From: Brooklawnia cerclae
Lineage (GTDB): Bacteria; Actinomycetota; Actinomycetes; Propionibacteriales; Propionibacteriaceae
NCBI RefSeq assembly: GCF_011758645.1
Contig: NZ_JAAMOZ010000006.1
Coordinates: 1 to 50,822 of the forward strand
Direction of reading: 5' to 3'
DNA: 50,822 bases
Below the pieces are notes generated by a model that worked only from the letters and a program-made list of their open reading frames with translations, was not told the DNA's origin and searched no databases. This document shows, in pieces, positions 7,990-16,486 of the stretch. Within the stretch, counting starts at the first letter, position 1; the number at the start of each line of letters is the position of its first letter. The translations under genes were made by a program, and so were the position numbers.

Positions 7990-9425
7990 ACGTTGTGATC
8001 ATCGGCGCCGGCCCCGCGGGCCTGGCAGCCGCCGAGGCCGCCCTGGGTCGCGGAGCCGACGTGACGATCCTCGAGGCCTCCGACCTGCCCGGCGGCCAGT
8101 ACTGGCGGCATCTTCCCCCGACCCGCCCGTCCGCGGCGGAACCGGCGCTCCACCACCACTGGACGGAGTTCCAGCGTCTGCGCGCCGCGACCGAGCGGGC
8201 CGACATCGTCGGCTCGGCCCAGGTGTGGGCCGTCGAGCGCGACGACCACGGTCTGGTCCTCCGCGTCGCCGTCGGTGCAGCCGACGCCGAGGGCCGTGAG
8301 CAACGCGCTCTACGTCCCGACGCGCTCGTGCTCGCCACCGGTGCCCACGACCGTGCCCTGCCGGTTCCCGGGTGGACGCTTCCGGGCGTCTACACCGCGG
8401 GTGCCGCCCAGGCCATGGCGAAGGGAGAGCGCATCGCCCTCGGCAGCGAGGTGGTGGTCTCCGGAGCGGGACCGTTCCTCTTCCCTGTGACCCGGTCGCT
8501 GGGACAGGCGGGTGCCCACGTGCTCGGCGTGTTCGAGGCGTCCGGAGCCAAGGCGATGCTGCGCGGATGGGGGGCCCGCCCCTGGGAGCTGCTCGCCGCG
8601 GGGGGCAAGCTCGCCGAGATGGCCGGCTACCTCGGTCACCACCTGCGGGCGCGCGTGCCCTACCACCTGGGCAGCCAGGTCATCGCCATCCACGGGACCT
8701 CGAAGGTCGAGGCCGTCACCGTCGCCAGGCTCGACGCCGACTGGCACCCGCTCGCCGGCACCGAGCGCCGCATTCCCTGCGACACCGTGTGCCTCGGGCA
8801 TGGCTTCGTGCCCAGGGTCGAGCTCGCGGTCGCCGCCGGATGCGATCTGACGCCGAGCCGCCACATCCGTGTCGACCCGGAGCAGCACACGTCGGCCACC
8901 GAGGTCTGGGCCGCCGGTGAGATCACCACGCTCGGCGGCGTCGACCATGCCCTGGCCACCGGCCGGATCGCGGGTTGGTGCGCAGCCGGCGGCTCCGCGG
9001 GCGACCCCGAGGTCGCCGGTGCCGTCCGGGCCAGGAACCGGTTCGCGGCGTTCGCCGACCGGATCGAGGCGGCTCACGGCATCCGCCCTGGCTGGATCGA
9101 CTGGCTGCGCCCGGACACCCTCGTCTGCCGCTGCGAGGAAGTCTCCTACGACCGGATCCGCTCGATGCTCGACCAATCCGGGACGAACGGCCTGCGGTCG
9201 GCCAAGCTCACGACCCGTGCCGGGCTCGGCCTGTGCCAGGGACGCATCTGCGGCCGCACCGTCGAAACCCTGCTGGCCGCTCACAGCGGCGTCGACCAGC
9301 CCGCCGACGGCGCACTCATCGACCGGCGGCCCATCGCCGCACCGATCGCGCTGTCCGACCTCGCCCGCTCCGCCGAATCCCACGTGCCGGCACCGGTACG
9401 TACCGAACCGAAAGGACGTTCATGA
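7986..9425 (+). CDS. FAD/NAD(P)-binding subunit with BFD-like 2Fe-2S domain, putative D-hydroxyproline dehydrogenase
   Basis: A 479-residue flavoprotein. The N-terminus has the Rossmann motif VVIIGAGPAGLAAAEAA and the GGQYWR motif typical of HcnB/opine-oxidase A subunits. A second nucleotide motif, VVVSGAGPFLFPVTRSL, lies near residue 157. The C-terminal BFD-like iron-sulfur domain is visible as VCRCEEV (about residue 380), then LGLCQGRICG, giving the CxC and CxxxxC ligands. It completes the three-part dehydrogenase with the two preceding genes. ATGA overlaps at both ends imply coupled translation in fixed ratio. Exact substrate is inferred from the pathway. Confidence 0.88.
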   Translation: MNVVIIGAGPAGLAAAEAALGRGADVTILEASDLPGGQYWRHLPPTRPSAAEPALHHHWTEFQRLRAATERADIVGSAQVWAVERDDHGLVLRVAVGAADAEGREQRALRPDALVLATGAHDRALPVPGWTLPGVYTAGAAQAMAKGERIALGSEVVVSGAGPFLFPVTRSLGQAGAHVLGVFEASGAKAMLRGWGARPWELLAAGGKLAEMAGYLGHHLRARVPYHLGSQVIAIHGTSKVEAVTVARLDADWHPLAGTERRIPCDTVCLGHGFVPRVELAVAAGCDLTPSRHIRVDPEQHTSATEVWAAGEITTLGGVDHALATGRIAGWCAAGGSAGDPEVAGAVRARNRFAAFADRIEAAHGIRPGWIDWLRPDTLVCRCEEVSYDRIRSMLDQSGTNGLRSAKLTTRAGLGLCQGRICGRTVETLLAAHSGVDQPADGALIDRRPIAAPIALSDLARSAESHVPAPVRTEPKGRS

Positions 9426-10345
9426 GCAGCACCATCGACCTGGGGGGAGTCGTCGTCGCGACCGCCCTGGCCTTCAAGCCGGATTCTTCCGCTCCCGCCG
9501 GGCTCGCCGTCGACTACGACAAGTTCGGGGAGCACGTCGACTTCCTCATGAGCAACGGCTGCCGCGGCGTCGGGCCCAACGGCTCCCTCGGTGAGTACTC
9601 CTCGTTGACCGACGAGGAACGCCGCCAGGTGATCAAGGTGGCCGTGGACGCCGTTGCGGGCCGCGGCATCGTCATCGCCGGTAGCCACGGGGTCGGCTGG
9701 CACCAGGCCCAGCAGTGGGCGCGCTACGCGCAGGCCGACGGGGCCGACGCCGTCCTCCTGCTGCCGCCGATCATCTACCACTGCAACGACGACGAGGTCG
9801 TCGAGCACTACCGCAGGGTCGCCGAGGTCGGTCTGCCGATCATGGCCTACAACAACCCGTTCGACACCAAGGTCGACCTGACGCCCCAGTTGGTCTCACG
9901 GTTGGCCGAGATCCCCGAGGTGATCGCGGTCAAGGAGTTCTCCGGGGACGTCCGGCGCGTCTTCGAGATCAAGGAACTGTGCGACATCGACGTCATCGCC
10001 GGCGCCGACGACGTCCTGTTCGAACTCATGGTGGACGGGGCGGTCGGCTGGTTCGCCGGATTCCCGAACGTCTTCCCCGCCGAGTCGGTGGAACTGTACG
10101 AGTTGATGCGGCAAGGGCGTGTGGAGGAGGCCAAGCAGCTCTACCGCGGGCTGGTGCCGATCTTCCGCTGGGACTCCCGCGTCGAGTTCGTCCAGGCGAT
10201 CAAGCTCGCCATGGACATCTGCGGCAACTCCTACGGCGGGGTGACCCGCCCGCCGCGCGGACCGCTCACCCCGGCGCACGAGGCCCAGGTGCGCGCCGAC
10301 ACCGAGTACGCCCTGAGGGCCCTGGCAGCCCGCGCGGCACAGTAG
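9422..10345 (+). CDS. Dihydrodipicolinate-synthase-family protein, probable 1-pyrroline-4-hydroxy-2-carboxylate deaminase
   Basis: This 307-residue TIM-barrel protein belongs to the DHDPS/NAL superfamily. The Schiff-base lysine is in AVKEFSGD (Lys171) and the conserved tyrosine in MAYNNP (Tyr143); NGSLGEYSSLTDEER is the family substrate loop. The ATG at 9422 overlaps the dehydrogenase stop as ATGA and has AAAGGA upstream. Between a D-hydroxyproline dehydrogenase and a hydroxyproline epimerase, the expected activity is LhpC-type deamination of pyrroline-4-hydroxy-2-carboxylate to 2-oxoglutarate semialdehyde. Lysine-biosynthetic DHDPS is unlikely in this setting. Confidence 0.88.
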   Translation: MSSTIDLGGVVVATALAFKPDSSAPAGLAVDYDKFGEHVDFLMSNGCRGVGPNGSLGEYSSLTDEERRQVIKVAVDAVAGRGIVIAGSHGVGWHQAQQWARYAQADGADAVLLLPPIIYHCNDDEVVEHYRRVAEVGLPIMAYNNPFDTKVDLTPQLVSRLAEIPEVIAVKEFSGDVRRVFEIKELCDIDVIAGADDVLFELMVDGAVGWFAGFPNVFPAESVELYELMRQGRVEEAKQLYRGLVPIFRWDSRVEFVQAIKLAMDICGNSYGGVTRPPRGPLTPAHEAQVRADTEYALRALAARAAQ

Positions 10346-10349
10346 AGCC

Positions 10350-11351
10350 ATGCGGTCGTCAAAGGTCTTCCACGCCGTCGACTCCCACACCGAGGGCATG
10401 CCCACCCGGGTCATCACCGGGGGCGTCGGGCCGATACCCGGTGACACGATGAACGACCGGCGTCTGTACTTCATCCAGCACCTCGACCACATCCGCCAAC
10501 TGCTCGTCAACGAGCCCCGGGGACACGCGTCGATGTCGGGGGCGATCCTCCAGCCGCCGGCACGACCCGACTGTGACTGGGGGATCGTCTTCATCGAGGC
10601 CTCCGGCTGCCTGCCGATGTGCGGGCACGGCACGATCGGTGTCGCCACCGTCCTCGTGGAGACCGGAATGGTCGAGGTCGTCGAACCGGTCACCACGATC
10701 CGGCTCGACACACCCGCGGGGCTGGTCGTCGCCTCCGTCGCGGTCACCGACGGTCGCGCCGTCTCGGTCACCCTCGACAACGTGCCGGCCTTCACCGAGC
10801 GGCTGGACGAGACGATCGAGGTGCCCGGGGTCGGCACGGTTCCCTACTCCCTGGCGTTCGGCGGCAACTTCTACGCGATGGTGAATCTCGACGACGTCGG
10901 ACTGCCTTTCGACCGGACGCGGCAGACCGACATCCTGAAGACCGGCCTGCGAATCATGGATGCCATCAACACACAGGCCCCGCCGTCCCACCCCGAGATC
11001 CAGGGCGTCGACTACTGCCACCACGTCGAGTTCATCGCCCCCGGGTCGACCGCGCAGCACTCGCGGCATGCGATGGCGATCCATCCCGGCTGGTTCGACC
11101 GCTCACCGTGCGGCACCGGGACGTCCGCACGAATGGCCGAGTTGTACACGCGCGGGCAGCTTCCGCTCCGGACCGACTTCGTCAACGAGTCGTTCATCGG
11201 TTCCACCTTCGTCGGACGACTCACCGGCACCACCGAGGTGGCGGGGATCCCGGCGGTCACCCCACAGATCACCGGGCGGGCCTGGGTCACCGGCACCGCG
11301 CAGTACCTGCTCGACCCGAACGACCCCTACCCCCGCGGTTTCGTCTTCTGA
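10350..11351 (+). CDS. 4-hydroxyproline 2-epimerase (proline racemase superfamily)
   Basis: A 333-residue protein with both catalytic cysteines of proline racemase/hydroxyproline epimerase: MCGHGTIG (Cys91) and SPCGTGTS (Cys254). Two cysteines argue against a trans-3-hydroxyproline dehydratase, which lacks the second. GHGT in the first motif is, from memory of the family, more typical of hydroxyproline epimerases than of true proline racemases. The N-terminal HAVDSHTEGMPTRV is also characteristic. It would convert trans-4-hydroxy-L-proline to cis-4-hydroxy-D-proline, the substrate of the dehydrogenase encoded upstream. It starts 4 bases after the deaminase stop. Confidence 0.92.
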   Translation: MRSSKVFHAVDSHTEGMPTRVITGGVGPIPGDTMNDRRLYFIQHLDHIRQLLVNEPRGHASMSGAILQPPARPDCDWGIVFIEASGCLPMCGHGTIGVATVLVETGMVEVVEPVTTIRLDTPAGLVVASVAVTDGRAVSVTLDNVPAFTERLDETIEVPGVGTVPYSLAFGGNFYAMVNLDDVGLPFDRTRQTDILKTGLRIMDAINTQAPPSHPEIQGVDYCHHVEFIAPGSTAQHSRHAMAIHPGWFDRSPCGTGTSARMAELYTRGQLPLRTDFVNESFIGSTFVGRLTGTTEVAGIPAVTPQITGRAWVTGTAQYLLDPNDPYPRGFVF

Positions 11352-11364
11352 CATCGAGGAACTC

Positions 11365-12843
11365 ATGACCTGGCAAGACACCATCGCTGCCGCCGCTGCC
11401 GCGGCGCCGGGCTACGCGGCCACCGACCCCGGGGAACGCGCGCGTTTCCTGGTCGCCGCCGCCGAGGAACTGGAGGCCTGCGCGCCGGAGCTGGTAGGTC
11501 TCGGCATGGCCGAGACCGGGCTGGGCGAGGCCCGCCTGACCGGCGAACTGCGCCGCACGGCCTATCAACTGAGGCTGTTCGCGGAGGTCGTCGTCGAGGG
11601 TGCCTACCTCGACGTCAGGATCGACGAGGCGGATCCCGGGTTCGCCATCGGGCCGCGCCCCGATCTGCGCCGGATGAACGTGCCCGTGGGCCCGGTGCTG
11701 GTGTACGCGGCGTCGAACTTCCCGTTGGCCTTCTCGGTCGCCGGCGGCGATACCGCCGCCGCGCTCGCGGCCGGGTGCCCGGTCGTGGTCAAGGGACATT
11801 CGGGGCATCCCGGGCTCTCGGCGCGCACCGCCGAGGCACTCGTCACGGCCGCTCGACGCACCGGCATGCCCGACGGGGTCATCGGCCTCATCACGGGTCA
11901 GCAGGCGGGCATCGAAGCTCTCCAGGACGAACGGATCAAGGCCGCGAGCTTCACCGGTTCGACGAGGATCGGCGCGATGCTCGCCAGGACGGCGGCCGAG
12001 CGTCCCTCACCCATCCAGTTCTACGGCGAGCTCGGCAGCGTCAACCCCGTGGTCGTGACCCCCGCGGCCGTCGCGGAACGCGGCGCCGCGATCCTCGAGG
12101 GATTCGTCACGAGCGTCGCGGGTTCCGCGGGCCAGCTGTGCACCAAGCCGGGCTTCCTCTTCGTCCCTGACGCGGCGTCGACCGACGACGTGATCCGCGC
12201 GGCGGCGGACGTCGTCCCCGAACATCGCCTGCTCACCCGGGGCACCTCCGCGGGCTACGTCGATCGCCGCGGCGCGGTGCTGGCCGCCGGAGCCCACGTG
12301 ATCGCCGACGGCGGCGTGCGAACCGACGAGGACGGGTTCGTCTGGGCACGCCCGACGCTGGTCGAGACGACCCTGTCCGAGCTGGTCGCGGCCGGTCCCG
12401 ATGTGTTGGACGAGGTGTTCGGCCCGTTCAGCGTCCTCGTCCGCTACGACTCGCTCGCCGACGTCACCTCGGCACTGCCCGTCCTGTTCCCTGGGAACCT
12501 GACGGCGAGCATCCACCTCGCCGAGTCCGAGACACCCACGGTCGCGCCGCTGATCGAGGCGATGTCACGGATCGCCGGCCGCGTGCTGGTGAACGGCTGG
12601 CCGACCGGGGTCTCGGTGAGCCCGGCCATGCAGCACGGTGGGCCGTCCCCCGCCACGACCATCGACTCCACGTCGGTGGGCACCGCGGCGATAGGCCGGT
12701 TCCTGCGCGGGGTCTGCTACCAGAGCGTGCCCGCGAGCCTGCTCCCGCCGGCGGTTCGCGACGACAACCCATGGGGCGTGCCACAGCGGCGTTCCCCCGC
12801 CGGAGCCTCCACCTCGTGGGGCGAGCTCACCGGCCGGTACTGA
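11365..12843 (+). CDS. Aldehyde dehydrogenase, probable 2-oxoglutarate semialdehyde dehydrogenase
   Basis: The ATG at 11365 is preceded by GAGGA and gives a 492-residue ALDH-superfamily enzyme. Visible features are the cofactor region VYAASNFPLAFSVAGGD, KGHSGHPG, FTGSTRIG, the general-base glutamate in YGELGSVNP (Glu222) and the nucleophile in AGQLCTKPG (Cys259). This subgroup (FYGELGSVNP with QLCTKPG) is typical of 2,5-dioxovalerate / 2-oxoglutarate semialdehyde dehydrogenases. It completes the hydroxyproline route by making 2-oxoglutarate. It is the last gene of the operon and converges on rsmG. Confidence 0.9.
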   Translation: MTWQDTIAAAAAAAPGYAATDPGERARFLVAAAEELEACAPELVGLGMAETGLGEARLTGELRRTAYQLRLFAEVVVEGAYLDVRIDEADPGFAIGPRPDLRRMNVPVGPVLVYAASNFPLAFSVAGGDTAAALAAGCPVVVKGHSGHPGLSARTAEALVTAARRTGMPDGVIGLITGQQAGIEALQDERIKAASFTGSTRIGAMLARTAAERPSPIQFYGELGSVNPVVVTPAAVAERGAAILEGFVTSVAGSAGQLCTKPGFLFVPDAASTDDVIRAAADVVPEHRLLTRGTSAGYVDRRGAVLAAGAHVIADGGVRTDEDGFVWARPTLVETTLSELVAAGPDVLDEVFGPFSVLVRYDSLADVTSALPVLFPGNLTASIHLAESETPTVAPLIEAMSRIAGRVLVNGWPTGVSVSPAMQHGGPSPATTIDSTSVGTAAIGRFLRGVCYQSVPASLLPPAVRDDNPWGVPQRRSPAGASTSWGELTGRY

Positions 12844-12883
12844 CGGCATCGACACACGACCGGGCCGCGGCGACCGCCACCTG

Positions 12884-13495
12884 CTAACCGCGGCTCACAC
12901 GCACGACGGTCGTCGGTTCGAGCCCGGGCGCGGCCGAGGCCTCGTGGACCTCGGCGACCAGGCCGAGTTTCTTGAGCTTGGGGCGTGCTTGCTCCACCTC
13001 GTCGTGGGCCGACCCGCCTTTCAACGCGAGCAGGCAGCCGTCGGGGCCGAACAGGTCCTTCGTCCAGCCCACCAAGCGGTCGAGCGGCGCGACCGCCCTG
13101 GCCACCACGACGTCGAAGCGATCGTCCAGGTCTTCGGCCCGTCCCCGCACGACGCTCACCCGATCAGCCAGCCCCAGTTCCCCCACGACGTCGACGAGGA
13201 ACGTGTACCGGCGGAGAAGCGGTTCGAGCAGGACGATTCGCAGGTCGGGCCGCAGGATCGCCAGCGGGATGCCCGGCAGTCCAGCGCCGCTGCCGACGTC
13301 CACGACACTGACCCCCTGAGGCACCATCGTGGCCAGCACCGCCGAGTTCAGGACGTGCCGTTCCCACAGCCGTTCGCCCTCCCTGGGGCCGAGCAGACCA
13401 CACTCGATCCCCCGCGTCCCCAGGATCGCGACGTAGCGGGAGACCACATCCACTGAGGTGCCGAAGACCTCGGCACCGACGGCCGGAGCTTTCAC
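12884..13495 (-). CDS. rsmG: 16S rRNA (guanine527-N7)-methyltransferase RsmG (GidB)
   Basis: A 203-residue SAM-dependent methyltransferase with the RsmG motifs RLWERHVLNSAVL, the SAM loop VDVGSGAGLPGIPLAI (about residues 66-81), LLEPLLRR and VVARAVAPLDRL. It methylates G527 of 16S rRNA (E. coli numbering). The start is a GTG directly after the khpB TGA stop with no gap. It closes the conserved rpmH-rnpA-yidD-yidC-khpB-rsmG operon. The parA/parB genes that commonly follow in Actinomycetota are not here; a convergent hydroxyproline operon is found instead. Confidence 0.96.
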   Translation of the reverse strand: MKAPAVGAEVFGTSVDVVSRYVAILGTRGIECGLLGPREGERLWERHVLNSAVLATMVPQGVSVVDVGSGAGLPGIPLAILRPDLRIVLLEPLLRRYTFLVDVVGELGLADRVSVVRGRAEDLDDRFDVVVARAVAPLDRLVGWTKDLFGPDGCLLALKGGSAHDEVEQARPKLKKLGLVAEVHEASAAPGLEPTTVVRVSRG

Positions 13496-14005
13496 TCAAT
13501 CCGCTTTCCGGATCACCACACGCCGGTTCGGTTCCTCGCCCTCCGACTCACTGGTCAGGCCGGACGCGGCCACGATGTCGTGGACGATCTTGCGCTCGAA
13601 GGGGTTCATCGGGGTCAGCCGCGCGGGCTCCCCGGTCTGCTGCACCTCGAGGATCGCGTCGGTCGCCAGCCCCTGCAACTCGACACGACGCTTCTCACGG
13701 AAACCAGCCACGTCGAGCATGAGCCGGCTCCGTTTTCCGGTCTCGGTCATGACGGCGAGCCGGGCGAGCTCCTGCAGGGCCTCGAGCACCTCGCCGTCGC
13801 GGCCGACGAGGACGTCGCTGTCGGTGACGATCGACACGTGGGGACGATCCCCCTCGGTGTAGATGTCGATGTCGCCGTCCAGATCCGCGATCTCGAGAAG
13901 CTCCTCGAGGTAGTCCGCGGCGATGTCACCCTCGGTGTCGAGGGCGCTCGTCCCGGCCTGCTCGGGCGCGTTCTGCGCGTCCGGAGTCCGCTCGTCAGTG
14001 TCCAT
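13496..14005 (-). CDS. khpB: RNA-binding protein KhpB/Jag (KH and R3H domains)
   Basis: The ATG at 14005 is preferred over upstream in-frame starts because AGGAG lies about 8 bases before it. The product is 169 residues. After a low-complexity acidic N-terminus (about 25 residues) comes a KH-type domain (HVSIVTDSDVLVGRDGEVLEALQEL) and a C-terminal R3H domain with the Arg-x3-His signature in NPFERKIVHDIV. It lacks the separate Jag-N domain of Firmicutes, as is usual in Actinomycetota. It lies between yidC and rsmG, as in most relatives. Confidence 0.93.
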   Translation of the reverse strand: MDTDERTPDAQNAPEQAGTSALDTEGDIAADYLEELLEIADLDGDIDIYTEGDRPHVSIVTDSDVLVGRDGEVLEALQELARLAVMTETGKRSRLMLDVAGFREKRRVELQGLATDAILEVQQTGEPARLTPMNPFERKIVHDIVAASGLTSESEGEEPNRRVVIRKAD

Positions 14006-14096
14006 TGCATGTTCTCCTGGGTCATGGACGCGGGCCACGTCCAAAGTATGCACACCGCGGGCGCCCGTCACCGCTCGCGACGCGGCCGCCTCGGCC

Positions 14097-15191
14097 TTAC
14101 TTGCCCTTCTTGCGGGACGCGCGCGACTCCCGCTGCACCTGCTGGCGCTGAACGACCGGTCGTTCGCTGCCGTTGGTGCGCACGGTCTGCCGGTTCACAC
14201 CCTGGCGGGCGACCGCCGGCCGGCCGTTCTCGTCCACCTTCACGGGCGTTCGAGTCGCGCTCGACCCGGCGGGACGCTTGCGAGCCTTGTCGGCACGGGC
14301 CCTCTCGATCGCGTGCGGGTCCTTGCCCCTGGCAACCATCCGGTCCTCCCACTCGACGTAGGCGGGGGTGCCGGGCGTCGGGTAACTGCGGATGATGAAG
14401 TACTGCTGCGCGAGCGACCACAGGTTGCTCGCCATCCAGTAGACGAGCACGCCGATCGGCATCCCCAAGCCGCCGAACACGTACATCAGCGGCATCATGT
14501 ACAGCATCATCTTCTGCTGCTGGCCCATCGGGCCCTCGAGAGCCGTCGGAGGCATGTTGCGCCGCATCATGTGCAACTGCTGGAAGAACAGCAGTACGGT
14601 CATCAGGATGATCAGCACCAGCGCGAGGATCTGGGTCGCTCCGAAACCGCTGGTCAGCGGGAGGAAGGTGCCCGACAACTGTGCCCCGAACGCGGTCGCG
14701 TGGCTCAGCGACTGAACCAGGTCGGGGTTGTTGATGAAGAAGGTGCCCTTCGCGGTCCCCCGGGCCGCGGCGTTCAGCACCTGGAACAGCGACCAGAAGA
14801 TCGGCAACTGGATCAGCAGGGGAAGACAGCTCGCGGTCGGGCTCACGCCCTCGTCCTTGTAGAGCTTCATCGTCTCCTGGCCGAGACGCTCACGGTCGGC
14901 GCCGTACTTCTCCTGCAGGGCCGCGATCTTCGGCTGGAGTGCCTGCATCGCCCGGGAGGAGTTCAGCTGCTTGGCGTACAGCGGCATCATGACCAGCCTG
15001 ATCGCGATCGTCAGCGTGACGATGGACAGGCTCCATGTGACCCCCGAGGCCGCGCCGAACAGCGGCGACCACAGCCGGTGGGCCAACACGATGATGCCCG
15101 ACACAGCCCAGTACAGCGGCTGCATGATGGCGTTGCCGATATTGCCGAAGTCTTGCCAGATGTTGAGGAGCCAGAACGGATCCACTTCCAT
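14097..15191 (-). CDS. yidC: Membrane protein insertase YidC
   Basis: This 364-residue membrane protein of the YidC/Oxa1/Alb3 family has five or so membrane segments. Family motifs include LTIAIRLVMMPLYAKQLNSS with its intramembrane arginine, QEKYGADRERLGQETMKLYK, CLPLLIQLPIFWSLFQVL and LGMPIGVLVYWMASNLWSLAQQ. The long basic tail ending RESRASRKKGK fits ribosome contact in the cytoplasm. It inserts and folds inner-membrane proteins alone or with SecYEG. The ATG at 15191 shares one base with the yidD stop; a TTG one codon upstream is an alternative start. Confidence 0.97.
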   Translation of the reverse strand: MEVDPFWLLNIWQDFGNIGNAIMQPLYWAVSGIIVLAHRLWSPLFGAASGVTWSLSIVTLTIAIRLVMMPLYAKQLNSSRAMQALQPKIAALQEKYGADRERLGQETMKLYKDEGVSPTASCLPLLIQLPIFWSLFQVLNAAARGTAKGTFFINNPDLVQSLSHATAFGAQLSGTFLPLTSGFGATQILALVLIILMTVLLFFQQLHMMRRNMPPTALEGPMGQQQKMMLYMMPLMYVFGGLGMPIGVLVYWMASNLWSLAQQYFIIRSYPTPGTPAYVEWEDRMVARGKDPHAIERARADKARKRPAGSSATRTPVKVDENGRPAVARQGVNRQTVRTNGSERPVVQRQQVQRESRASRKKGK

Positions 15192-15535
15192 CAAGGGGTC
15201 ACCTCACTGGTGTCATGCGCGGCCAGTACGGCCTGCCGCGTGGTCGAACGGTCGTCGTCCGGCCCGGCGTCCTCGCCATGCCGGAACCACTCGGGATCGG
15301 CGGCCATCGCTGCCGCCATCGCCGACCCGGGCACCGGGTCGAAACCTCCGTCGGCCCAGGGATGGCACCTCAGGATGCGCCGCACGGTCAGCCATGAGCC
15401 ACGAACCGCACCGTGCAGCCTCAGCGCCTCCAGCCCGTAGGCCGAACAACTCGGATAGTACTTGCACACGTCGCCGTACAACGGCGAGATGACTGCCCGC
15501 CACGCCTTGACGAAACCGATCAGCAGGTACTTCAC
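15191..15535 (-). CDS. yidD: Membrane protein insertion efficiency factor YidD
   Basis: The GTG at 15535 overlaps the rnpA stop as GTGA and gives a 114-residue protein. It carries the YidD signature [19 protein letters not shown], then [18 protein letters not shown], with the three conserved cysteines. YidD is a small amphipathic membrane-associated protein that assists insertion through YidC. Position between rnpA and yidC is canonical. The last 45 residues are a low-complexity tail not needed for the family. Confidence 0.93.
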   Translation of the reverse strand: MKYLLIGFVKAWRAVISPLYGDVCKYYPSCSAYGLEALRLHGAVRGSWLTVRRILRCHPWADGGFDPVPGSAMAAAMAADPEWFRHGEDAGPDDDRSTTRQAVLAAHDTSEVTP

Positions 15536-15894
15536 CGGCCCACCGCCAAGCGACCCAGACATGAGTGCCATGCCGCCGACAGATCGGCTGCCAGGCGTGT
15601 GGGCTCGGTCGCGGACGCGGGCAAGGCCCTGACGACCACGAGTGCCCCGTCGGCGGTGCCGGGCAACTCGGCCCGGACGAGGTGACGCAGCCTGCGCTTC
15701 ACGCGGTTGCGGGTCACAGCGTTGCCTACCTTCTTCGAGACGATGAAACCCACCTGTGCCGGGGCCTTCGCCCCGTTCTCACCGGCTGTCACGCGAGCAT
15801 GCACAACCACCGTCGGACGACCGCAGCGCACACCACCCCGGACAGCCTGATCGAAGGCAGCCGACGACCGCATCCGCGCAGAGGCAGGCAGCAC
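15532..15894 (-). CDS. rnpA: Ribonuclease P protein component
   Basis: The product is 120 residues from a GTG at 15894, two bases after the rpmH stop. The diagnostic RnpA sequence is clear: [26 protein letters not shown] (the conserved RNR region, about residues 50-75), with [20 protein letters not shown] at the N-terminus. It binds the RNase P RNA and assists 5' maturation of tRNA. A longer upstream reading frame exists but would overlap rpmH completely, so the GTG start is chosen. Confidence 0.94.
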   Translation of the reverse strand: MLPASARMRSSAAFDQAVRGGVRCGRPTVVVHARVTAGENGAKAPAQVGFIVSKKVGNAVTRNRVKRRLRHLVRAELPGTADGALVVVRALPASATEPTRLAADLSAAWHSCLGRLAVGR

Positions 15895-15896
15895 GC

Positions 15897-16034
15897 TCAG
15901 GCCGACAGCTCCGCGCGGCCCTTGCGCCGACGGGCCGACAGAATGGCGCGGCCGGCGCGGGAGCTCATGCGGGCGCGGAAGCCGTGGGTGCGGGAACGCC
16001 GACGGTTGCTCGGCTGGTACGTGCGCTTGCTCAA
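15897..16034 (-). CDS. rpmH: 50S ribosomal protein L34
   Basis: A 45-residue, very basic protein reading [18 protein letters not shown], then [18 protein letters not shown], an unmistakable L34 of normal length. The start codon is TTG at 16034, supported by a GGAG Shine-Dalgarno 7 bases upstream; no ATG or GTG is in the right place. It is the first gene of the minus-strand operon leading to rsmG and faces away from dnaA. Confidence 0.95.
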   Translation of the reverse strand: MSKRTYQPSNRRRSRTHGFRARMSSRAGRAILSARRRKGRAELSA

Positions 16035-16486
16035 GGGAGGACTCCGTCGCTTGTAGATGTGGCATGCTTCGGGTGGAAGCAGATCCGTGGGCCGTCGTCC
16101 ACACGGGAAGTCGCAGCCGACCCGTGGCCCTGCACCGATCACGGACGCCTGCGCGTCGTCCAGCGCCTGCGGGCAACGGCTCATCAATAGTACTTCACGC
16201 CATTTGGTACAGCAAAAGTCCCGCTCGACAGGCCCGGAGGTCCCCGTCCAGTCGACACGCCGGACCGGGCTCGGAACCGACACGCCCATGTTGCGTCCCC
16301 GCAGCGGCGAGGTCTAGCGTCTACGGCTTGTACCCATGAGTTATCCACAGGCTGGTGAACCCCCAACACGCCGGTCTGTCCCCCTCACTCTGTGGACAAA
16401 CGTGTGTAAAAGTGCCATGCGTCGTGGAAAACCCGGCCATGCTGGGATCTACGCATGCGATGAACCTCGCGAGCCGAAGAGAGTGA
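16035..16486. other. rpmH-dnaA intergenic region with two DnaA boxes
   Basis: This 452-base divergent gap contains no convincing gene. It holds the rpmH promoter and, nearer dnaA, a perfect DnaA box TTATCCACA at 16341-16349 and a second, TGTGGACAA (reverse orientation), at 16391-16399. An AT-rich stretch with TGTGTAAAAG near 16403-16412 may be the dnaA promoter. The boxes fit DnaA autoregulation or an auxiliary part of oriC. Confidence 0.75.
16187..16215 (-). promoter_or_regulatory. Predicted promoter of the rpmH-rnpA-yidD-yidC-khpB-rsmG operon
   Basis: On the minus strand, TTGCTG (16215-16210) and TACTAT (16192-16187) are 17 bases apart, a strong housekeeping-type promoter. Transcription would start near 16180, leaving a 5' leader of about 145 bases before rpmH. 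Confidence 0.7.
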
